From the NCBI GenBank assembly GCA_964343305.1, contig CAYFJO010000092.1, positions 1-30,211 of the forward strand: a DNA stretch of 30,211 nt, read 5' to 3'. A model generated the notes under the pieces. It was not told where the DNA came from. It was given only the letters and a program-made list of their open reading frames with translations, and did not search any database. This document shows, piece by piece, positions 22,459-28,659 of the stretch (its first letter is position 1; the number at the start of each line of letters is the position of its first letter). The DNA is from CAYFJO01 sp964343305. Lineage in GTDB: Bacteria; Planctomycetota; Planctomycetia; Pirellulales; Pirellulaceae. The translations under genes were made by a program, and so were the position numbers.

Positions 22459-23733
22459 TCATCGCCCCAATTGCATGCACTTCAATTGGTCGCCGGTGCC
22501 GCTGCTGCTTCGCACCAGCAGCCGTCCGTTGGCGAGTGCGGGGATGGCGCGCGTCGTTGCTTTGAAAATCGATGCGCTCGCCAGTTGCTCGAATTGTGTT
22601 GGCGTCGCCTTGGCTAATACCAGTTCGCCATCCACGCGCTGAATCAGAAGTTTTTCATCGGCGATGATGACGTGCGCCACAGAATAGCGGTCGACGGACC
22701 ATTTGACTTTTCCGGTTCGAGCTTCCACGCAACGCAACCGCGAGTAACCCGCATCTTCGCGCCCGTCGGTGCCATAGAAATATCCGTCGCTGTAAACACA
22801 CGTCGCATACTGGCTCGACAACACCTCGTCATTGGCCCAGACGGGTTTGACCGATCCGCCGTCGATCTTGACGAGCTTGGCACCGATTCCATAGCTCGCC
22901 GTGACGAACAGATGGCTGTCAAAAACAATCGGCGTCGCGGCATTCACCGTCGGTCCCGTGCGGCCGAACGGAAATTGAAGAACGGTTTTCCCATCACTCG
23001 GTTTGACACAGATCGCGTTCAAACGCGTGAGAAACACGACACACGTCTGGTCTTTGACTTTCATCAGCGTCGGCGAAGAATAACTGGCCAGCTCGTCCGT
23101 GGCCTTCCAAGTGACTTTGCCGGAATCGGCGGCCAACGCTACAATTCCCGCACCCGATGTATCTCCGCCGACGTTAATCAACAGGTTTCCGCCAGCAAGG
23201 ATCGGCGAGCTTCCCGCCCCGAAATAACCGTCGGACGCATCATATTGTTGCCGCACGTTTCTCGACCAGAGTTTCTTTCCGTTGGACAGCGCCACGCAAT
23301 GTACGTCGCCAGCGGCCCCGTAGACGAAAACCCGATCGGTCGCCTTGTCGAGGACCGGCGTGCAACGCGGCCCCAAATCGGAATTGATGCCGCCACGATA
23401 CGTCGCCTCAAAATCCGCCTTCCAGATCCGCTGGCCATTGGCGACATCGATCGCTTCGACGCGCTCGGTGTCGTCCAGCCGATGGAAAATGACCGCCGTT
23501 TGACCGACCACCACCGCTCCGGAATATCCCTCCCCGACCGGGCGACTCCAAAGTTCCCTAGGTCCACCAGCGGGCCATTTCTCCAACAGTCTTTCATCAT
23601 TTGCGATGCCATTTCGATGGGGCCCGAGAATCTGAGGCCAATCACCGGCCCACACCACACTAGATCTGCCGGCAAACAGCAGAAACACAAGCACCGTACA
23701 CGAACACTTTCTTAGTAATTTGCGCGTCGTCAT
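22459..23733 (-). CDS. Exported PQQ-like beta-propeller protein
   Basis: Seen: 424 residues from ATG 23733 with AAGGA about 8 nt upstream; the frame extends 11 codons into the AATGACSAA leader repeats. Signal peptide (CSCTVLVFLLFAGRSSVVWAG, residues ~9-29). The mature start DWPQILGPHRNGIAND is the common planctomycete 'WPQFRGPxRDG' opening. Propeller blades show repeated DxxxGxxxW endings (AIDVANGQRIWKADF, ALSNGKKLWSRNV, ALAADSGKVTWKAT, CVEARTGKVKWSVD). Family knowledge: PQQ-like/BamB-like propellers in these bacteria rarely keep PQQ-binding residues and are thought to be periplasmic binding or scaffold proteins. No dehydrogenase partner or cytochrome lies alongside. Convergent with the alpha-CTD gene, divergent from the membrane-protein cluster. 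Confidence 0.9.
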   Translation of the reverse strand: MTTRKLLRKCSCTVLVFLLFAGRSSVVWAGDWPQILGPHRNGIANDERLLEKWPAGGPRELWSRPVGEGYSGAVVVGQTAVIFHRLDDTERVEAIDVANGQRIWKADFEATYRGGINSDLGPRCTPVLDKATDRVFVYGAAGDVHCVALSNGKKLWSRNVRQQYDASDGYFGAGSSPILAGGNLLINVGGDTSGAGIVALAADSGKVTWKATDELASYSSPTLMKVKDQTCVVFLTRLNAICVKPSDGKTVLQFPFGRTGPTVNAATPIVFDSHLFVTASYGIGAKLVKIDGGSVKPVWANDEVLSSQYATCVYSDGYFYGTDGREDAGYSRLRCVEARTGKVKWSVDRYSVAHVIIADEKLLIQRVDGELVLAKATPTQFEQLASASIFKATTRAIPALANGRLLVRSSSGTGDQLKCMQLGR

Positions 23734-23939
23734 TCCTTGGTCCTTGGTAATTTGGTCATTCGTCATTTGTCTTCCATGCGGTTGTCAAAGATTTGCAAAA
23801 CGCGAGAATTGAAAACCATGGCTGGTTGGGACGCTCCGTTTTGCGTCAAGTTGATTCATTGTAGCGAACAAAGATTCAACGTGCATTCCCATCTTTCTCG
23901 ATCGATCAAAGACGTTCGCTAAGTCGCTGAGAATATCAC

Positions 23940-24971
23940 GTGTCGCGTCGATTCACGTTTTGGCAGAAAAAACGCGGAAGCCGCCGAACCGGTTCCCAGT
24001 TGTGGGGCGGGATTGGCGAGGGCTTGTTTTTTGCCGCGCTGGTGCTGATCGGAACAGTTGCGGTTGCGACGCTGGTCACGACACAAGTCTTACAGGCTGT
24101 CGAAGGGGCAGCGACGATGTCTGGGTGGACGTTGTCTCTGTTCATTTTGATTGCCGTTCTGTTCATCGGCTTTGGCGGTGGCGGGTTATTGCGAACGACC
24201 GTGCAAGTGGGCACATCGGCCGAGCGACGGACGGCACTCGCACAAAAAGCTGCTGATATCGAGTTGCTGCGCGAGTCGAAGCCTCAGTCAAAACAGTATC
24301 CCAACATTCCCTATGACGGCGACTTAACCAACAGTCCTGGAATCATGTTGTCCTATCGGCTGCCGATCGACGCATCGCCCATATGGCGTTTCTTGGGGTT
24401 CGCGGGTCTTTGGATTTGTACGGTTGGTCTGGCGTCCATGTTAGTCGCTTGGGCGTGGACGGGAATGGGCGCGCAAAGCGGTGATATGACGCGTGTATCT
24501 GTTTCGACACTGTTTGTACTGATTGCGATTGTCACGACCTACTTCTTTGTCCGTACGTTGCTCATCCAAATTAGCTTGGGACCAACCATCGTTGAAATAT
24601 CGGACCACCCCTTACATCCGGATCATTGCTACCAGGTCTTCCTATCTCAGTCTGGTCATTTGACGCTCAAATGGTTACAAATGCGGCTGATCTGCGAAGA
24701 GGAAGCAACGTATGAGCAAGGTACGGATATCCGCACAGAGATCCGTCCCGTTTGCTCGCATCAGGTGTTTCGTAAGGCAGAGTTTCAAATCAATCCCGGA
24801 CGGCCGTTCGAAGAGGAGTTTGAGTTAAGAATCCCCGAAGAAGCCATGCACTCCTTTAATTCCACGAGCAATTCGATACATTGGAAACTGGTCGTTCGAG
24901 GCGAGGCGGTTGGTTGGCCTCAGTTCCACCGCACATTTCCCATTATTATTTTTCCATGCAAAAGCAATTAG
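23940..24971 (+). CDS. Four-helix membrane protein with a beta-rich C-terminal domain (arrestin-like candidate)
   Basis: Seen: 343 residues from GTG 23940 (MSRRFTFWQKKRGSRR) with no clear Shine-Dalgarno sequence. Helix pairs at ~24-50 and ~62-84 (EGLFFAALVLIGTVAVATLV; LSLFILIAVLFIGFGGGG) and ~148-174 and ~187-210 (FAGLWICTVGLASMLVAWAW; STLFVLIAIVTTYFFV). A soluble ~130-residue C-terminal domain has alternating strands (PTIVEISDHPLHPDHCYQVF, TLKWLQMRLICEEEATYEQG, FEEEFELRIPEEAMHS, IHWKLVVRGEAVGWPQFH). The last pattern (W-x-L-x-V-x-G near a basic or polar end) is typical of arrestin-like sandwiches, as is the neighbour's. The ORF overlaps the next gene by 16 bp. First gene of a compact three-gene cluster. 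Function not recognised. Confidence 0.85.
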   Translation: MSRRFTFWQKKRGSRRTGSQLWGGIGEGLFFAALVLIGTVAVATLVTTQVLQAVEGAATMSGWTLSLFILIAVLFIGFGGGGLLRTTVQVGTSAERRTALAQKAADIELLRESKPQSKQYPNIPYDGDLTNSPGIMLSYRLPIDASPIWRFLGFAGLWICTVGLASMLVAWAWTGMGAQSGDMTRVSVSTLFVLIAIVTTYFFVRTLLIQISLGPTIVEISDHPLHPDHCYQVFLSQSGHLTLKWLQMRLICEEEATYEQGTDIRTEIRPVCSHQVFRKAEFQINPGRPFEEEFELRIPEEAMHSFNSTSNSIHWKLVVRGEAVGWPQFHRTFPIIIFPCKSN

Positions 24972-25381
24972 ATTCTAAGAAGATGGAGCCGCTTGTCAGT
25001 CTGACAATTCGCGACCGCGATCAAGTGTTTCGGCCGGGTGACGATCTGCACATCGAATTCCAAATCGATGCCGTGCAGGAAAACGAGGTCCAAGCAATTG
25101 AAGCATCGGTGCTGTGGTTTACCGAAGGCAAGGGCGACGAGGATCTAGGCGTTCACGAGTTTCACCGGTTCGTCCCCTCGGACCTGGATGATGGTGAGTT
25201 GCGCCAATTGCAACGACTGAGTGTGAAACTGCCCAACAGCCCGCTGAGCTACGAGGGAATGATCGTCAAGATTCATTGGTGCGTGCGCGTGCGGGCATTC
25301 TTGCGTCGTGGCAGAGAAGTTTGCTTTGAGCAGCCGTTTCAACTGGGATCCGTGCCGCCGGCCCAGTTGGAGATGGTTTAG
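24956..25381 (+). CDS. Small beta-sandwich (arrestin-like) protein
   Basis: Seen: 141 residues from ATG 24956, overlapping the upstream stop by 16 bp; ATG 24983 (MEPLVSLTI) is an alternative. The longer frame from 24881 would lie wholly inside the previous gene and is unlikely. Strand-rich: VSLTIRDRDQVFRPGDDLHI, EFQIDAVQENEVQAIEASVLWF, LQRLSVKLPNSPLSYEGMIV and KIHWCVRVRAFLRRGREVCF. The PGD-then-strand, P-x-SPxSYEG and hWxhRVR order resembles arrestin-like proteins (a proline-flanked middle loop, then a W-x-VR strand). No signal peptide or membrane helix. Probably cytoplasmic and working with the membrane protein encoded just upstream, whose C-terminal domain has a similar pattern. Family assignment is by eye. 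Confidence 0.78.
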   Translation: MQKQLDSKKMEPLVSLTIRDRDQVFRPGDDLHIEFQIDAVQENEVQAIEASVLWFTEGKGDEDLGVHEFHRFVPSDLDDGELRQLQRLSVKLPNSPLSYEGMIVKIHWCVRVRAFLRRGREVCFEQPFQLGSVPPAQLEMV

Positions 25382-25411
25382 ATCAGTGATTGAGTTGGTA
25401 TAGCAGAGGTC

Positions 25412-26110
25412 GTGAGACTTCCTGTCCGAATTCTTACGAATCCGGCTACTCGTTCCGTCCACAATTCAAGTCCCTCGCAAATCCAACGTTCCATTGCCAC
25501 CAACCCGTTTTCGACGCGCCGCACGCAGCCGGGAGCAATTCCGTATCACTTTGCGGACGGCACGACTCCGTCGGCTCTCGTCGAGCGATTCAAACAGCAA
25601 GATTGGGTCGGTCAGATCATCGGCCCGCATGGAAGCGGCAAGTCGACGCTGGTTCACATCCTGATCGATGCACTGAAACATGCAAACCAACTGGTCGTAT
25701 CGATTGTGTTGAAACAAGGCCAGCGTGCATTGCCACCGGGCACGGTCAACGTTACCCATCTCGCGCCCAGTACGATTTTGATCATCGACGGATTCGAACA
25801 ACTCTCTTGGCTCCATCGTTGGCGAATTCGATTCATCTGCTGGCGCAGAAAGTTGGGACTGCTGATTACCGCACATCGATCGTTTGGACTGCCCACGATC
25901 TGGCGGAACACCACCTCGATTGAAACCACTCAAGAACTGGTGCAGCAATTGGCTGGCCACAACACGATTTCGCCTGATGAAGTTGCTGAATGGTTTCGCA
26001 GGTGCGGCGGAAATGTGCGTGAAGTGTTCTTCCACCTGTACGACGCCTACGAACGAAATGGAAATATCGAATATCGAACAAGGAATTTCGAAAGCCGAAG
26101 TCGCTCATGA
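25412..26110 (+). CDS. P-loop ATPase (AAA/ExeA-like ATP-binding core)
   Basis: Seen: 232 residues from GTG 25412, the first start after an in-frame stop at 25391. Walker A IIGPHGSGKST (69-79); Walker B TILIIDGFEQ (121-130, Asp126); sensor-like LLITAHR (150-156). Residues 40-60 hold AIPYHFADGTTPSALVERF, then DWVGQIIGPH, a layout like small STAND/ExeA-type ATPases that bind a partner. The C-terminal helices EVAEWFRRCGGNVREVFFHLYDAY end in ~20 residues (NIEYRTRNFESRSRS) encoded by the left arm of an inverted repeat (26063-26149), so the natural C-terminus has been replaced or extended. No arginine finger can be assigned. Last gene of the three-gene cluster, 30 bp behind the arrestin-like gene. 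Substrate unknown. Confidence 0.82.
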   Translation: MRLPVRILTNPATRSVHNSSPSQIQRSIATNPFSTRRTQPGAIPYHFADGTTPSALVERFKQQDWVGQIIGPHGSGKSTLVHILIDALKHANQLVVSIVLKQGQRALPPGTVNVTHLAPSTILIIDGFEQLSWLHRWRIRFICWRRKLGLLITAHRSFGLPTIWRNTTSIETTQELVQQLAGHNTISPDEVAEWFRRCGGNVREVFFHLYDAYERNGNIEYRTRNFESRSRS

Positions 26111-26149
26111 CCTTCAAACTTCGACATTCCTTGTTCGACATTCGATATT
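26063..26149. repeat. Inverted repeat with 30-bp arms at the end of the ATPase gene
   Basis: The arms (about 26063-26092 and 26119-26149) contain TCGAACAAGGAAT and its complement and match at all but two or three positions, around a ~27-nt loop. The left arm lies inside the ATPase reading frame and the right arm beyond its stop (26110). Motifs such as TATCGAACAAGGAATGTCGAA recur in intergenic repeats I associate with planctomycete genomes. The rest of the 275-bp gap to the next gene (26111-26385) shows no gene. Confidence 0.82.
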
Positions 26150-26385
26150 CTCTTCTCCAATCGGCAGTGTCTCCCACACGATGATTCTTTCGCCAACCGA
26201 ATCTTCTTCCACCACTGTCATAACGTGAATTCGAAATCGCAAATTCGCGTCTTTTTATGCCGAAAATTCTTTCCGACTCAAGTTCCACGTTCTAGGATTC
26301 ATCGAGGCGTTGCGCGGCACGCGACGGTCACCGCCTTACAAACAGACCCAACCGAATAACTCAAACAAAACACGGAAATGGAACG

Positions 26386-27363
26386 ATGGGAAAGATGATT
26401 CAGCGTAGTGTACTGGCCGGCTGCTTGGTTTTGCTTCAAGGGATGTTTTTCGCCGACACGGCCCAAGCGGGTCCGTTGCTCGATTGGCTTTTTCCAGGCC
26501 GAACGGCCAATTATCGAACCACCTACTATCCTTTTGCCGTGACGCCCGCTCCGCAGTGCGGCGACGCTTGCAACCCGTGCCAACCACAAGTTTGTCAGCG
26601 GCCGGTCGTGCAATACATGCCGCAGACTTGCTATCGCACAACGTGGGCTCGTGTTCCCGTGACGACCTATCGACCCGTCGTCTCCGCGGATCCTTGCACC
26701 GGATGCCGGACGACCGTCATGCGGCCGTGTACCTCTTACACCTGGCAGGCGCGGCGAGTTCCATACACGACCTATCGACCCGTTTACCGCAGCGTCACGG
26801 CGCAACGCCCGGTGTGTAGTTTTCCCGGGGTCGGCACCACAACTTTCCGTCCGGTTGTTTCCTCCGGCTGTTCGAGTTGCAACAGTGTTCCGTACAGCCC
26901 CGCGGTGGTTTCCAGCCCCGCTGCGTCCGCCACACCTATGATCGTTCCTGCGACCCCATCTAGCACTCCGACGCCGGTCGTCCCAGCAACTCCCATGGCG
27001 CCGGCGGATCAAGTACCGTCGCTTCAGCCTAGTGGCTTTGACCAAAACTTGCAAGGTTCGAACACCCGCCAGTTCAAACTTGGTGCCACCGAAATGCAAC
27101 CGGCATCCGGCGCGAACAAACCGGTTTTGAACCGTCCCTTCACGACGCCGCGCACGGACAACGCCGTGACGCCGCTGGCCGATCCGGACGGTCCCCAAGT
27201 GGAAGCGGCACCGCTCCAGCCAGCTCCATTGCTACTTGATCCACGTGACAAAACGGCGTCACGCACGGATCGCGACGGAAATTTCTTCTCAGCCAAGCTG
27301 CAGCGCGAAGTGAAGACGAATTCAAAATGGGATTCGTCCGGCTGGACATCGATGAAGAAGTAG
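26386..27363 (+). CDS. Exported Cys/Pro-rich protein with YRPV repeats
   Basis: Seen: 325 residues from ATG 26386 with GGAA 9 nt upstream; ATG 26395 is an alternative. Signal peptide 1-28 (SVLAGCLVLLQGMFFADTAQAG). The mature N-terminal half is rich in Cys (CGDACNPCQPQVCQ, CTGC, CSSC) with repeated VPVTTYRPVV, VPYTTYRPVY and TTTFRPVV segments. The middle (~165-205) is low-complexity Pro/Ala/Thr/Ser (PATPSSTPTPVVPATP). The C-terminal third is polar and ends in FFSAKLQREVKTNSKW. No catalytic motif. Cysteine spacing suggests disulfide bonding after export. Family knowledge: planctomycetes have numerous exported YRPV-type and Cys-rich proteins, some proposed as cell-wall or cell-surface components because of their proteinaceous envelope. 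That role is inference. Confidence 0.85.
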   Translation: MGKMIQRSVLAGCLVLLQGMFFADTAQAGPLLDWLFPGRTANYRTTYYPFAVTPAPQCGDACNPCQPQVCQRPVVQYMPQTCYRTTWARVPVTTYRPVVSADPCTGCRTTVMRPCTSYTWQARRVPYTTYRPVYRSVTAQRPVCSFPGVGTTTFRPVVSSGCSSCNSVPYSPAVVSSPAASATPMIVPATPSSTPTPVVPATPMAPADQVPSLQPSGFDQNLQGSNTRQFKLGATEMQPASGANKPVLNRPFTTPRTDNAVTPLADPDGPQVEAAPLQPAPLLLDPRDKTASRTDRDGNFFSAKLQREVKTNSKWDSSGWTSMKK

Positions 27364-27385
27364 CGATCCCTTCGAAGAAACAACG

Positions 27386-27429
27386 ACAGGCTTGGTAATC
27401 CAATCGGGAATGCCACGCCTGTTTTTATT
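27386..27429 (+). terminator. Rho-independent terminator of the Cys/Pro-rich protein gene
   Basis: ACAGGCTTGGTAAT.CC (from 27386) pairs with GGGAATGCCACGCCTGT (to ~27422) as a ~16-bp stem with two mismatches, followed by TTTTTATTT. It starts 23 bp after the stop codon. Confidence 0.8.
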
Positions 27430-27474
27430 TGCTCGCTGGCCATCAATTTGCGATTTCGATAAACTCGCAGAATC

Positions 27475-28467
27475 ATGCCTGCGAATCTAACGAACCAATA
27501 CCACAAGGCCGAACAGGCCTATCGCCGCGCGACAACTCCCGAAGAAGAACTGACCTGCCTGCAGGAAATGCTGCGCGAGCTGCCAAAGCACAAAGGCTCG
27601 GAAAACCTGCAAGCCGAGCTGAAACAAAAAATCAGCAAGGCCAAGAAGAGCGCCCAAGAGCAAGGCAAGTCGGGCAAGAAGACATCGGGATTTCGTCTGC
27701 CGCGTCAGGGCGCTGGCCGGGCCGTGATCATCGGCGGCGCGAACGCCGGCAAGAGCCAACTTTTGAGCAGCTTAACGCGCGCGACGCCCGAAGTCGCCGA
27801 GTATCCCTTCACAACGCACCAGCCGCTGCCAGGCATGATGAACTGGGAGGATGTGACCGTGCAACTCGTCGACACCCCGCCTATCACGCGAGACGTCTTT
27901 GATCCCGTGACGCAAGGATTGATTCGCAGTGCGGATGTCGTTGTGCTGATGATCGATCTGGGGGACGATGACGGAATCGAGCACATACAGGACGTCTTGG
28001 AAAAGCTGGCCGACACGAAAACACGCCTAGCCCGCGAGTCGTACCTCGACGAAAGCGACATCGGAGTGTCGTACACGCGAACGTTTTCCGTGCCAAATAA
28101 ATCTGACCTGCCGGATGCCTCGGAACGGCTCGAATTGCTCAAAGAATTCTGTCCGATGGACTTTGAGGAGTTCGTCGTTTCAGCCCGGGACGGAACTGGA
28201 TTGGATGCGTTGCGCGAGGCAATCTACCAATCGCTCGATGTGGTGCGCGTGTACACCAAAATGCCGAACGAAAAAGAAGCGGATTACGATCGGCCTTACA
28301 CAATCCCGCGTGGCGGTACTTTGCTGGACGTTGCCCAGTTGATTCACAAAGACTTTGCCGAGAACTTGAAGTTTGCCAAGGTCTGGGGCGAAGCTGTCCA
28401 TGACGGCACGACGGTCAAAGGCGATTACGTTGTGCATGACAAGGACGTGGTTGAATTGCACGTCTAA
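27475..28467 (+). CDS. DRG/Obg-family GTPase with C-terminal TGS domain
   Basis: Seen: 330 residues from ATG 27475; no good Shine-Dalgarno sequence. Residues ~1-75 form a charged helical region like the DRG N-terminus (KHKGSENLQAELKQKISKAK). G domain: G1 GGANAGKS (87-94), G2 YPFTTHQPLPG (Thr113/114), G3 DTPP (133-136), G4 NKSD (208-211) and G5 SAR (236-238). Residues ~268-330 are a TGS domain (RPYTIPRGGTLLDVAQLIHK ... VVHDKDVVELHV). Family knowledge: the Obg/DRG/OLA1 class binds ribosomes or RNA; TGS domains often mediate this. DRG-type proteins are best known from archaea and eukaryotes, but bacterial forms occur. The YPFTT motif is shared with Obg, YchF and DRG. It stands alone between two exported-protein genes, so its partners cannot be inferred here. 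Confidence 0.93.
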   Translation: MPANLTNQYHKAEQAYRRATTPEEELTCLQEMLRELPKHKGSENLQAELKQKISKAKKSAQEQGKSGKKTSGFRLPRQGAGRAVIIGGANAGKSQLLSSLTRATPEVAEYPFTTHQPLPGMMNWEDVTVQLVDTPPITRDVFDPVTQGLIRSADVVVLMIDLGDDDGIEHIQDVLEKLADTKTRLARESYLDESDIGVSYTRTFSVPNKSDLPDASERLELLKEFCPMDFEEFVVSARDGTGLDALREAIYQSLDVVRVYTKMPNEKEADYDRPYTIPRGGTLLDVAQLIHKDFAENLKFAKVWGEAVHDGTTVKGDYVVHDKDVVELHV

Positions 28468-28659
28468 CTGACCGAGCTAGCTGGCAACGTCGCCGTCTGG
28501 ATTATCCCGCCCAAAGTGTTTTCGGCAGTTCCAAGTTTTTCCGTAAATATAGGTGTTATCCTGATGGCACGCGGGGTGGTTCCTGGCTAATCTTGGGGGA
28601 GTTGAAATCTCGTCCCGGCCTGCAATTCCTGTGAGCCAGAGTTGTCAACGGAAGATCGC

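Noticed and set aside
22672..23715. A 347-codon plus-strand frame opposite the PQQ-propeller gene
   Set aside because: Antisense shadow; the minus strand has a signal peptide and repeated propeller blade motifs.
24881..24955. Longer N-terminus for the small arrestin-like protein
   Set aside because: The extra residues lie wholly within the upstream membrane-protein gene in another frame and have no family-like sequence.
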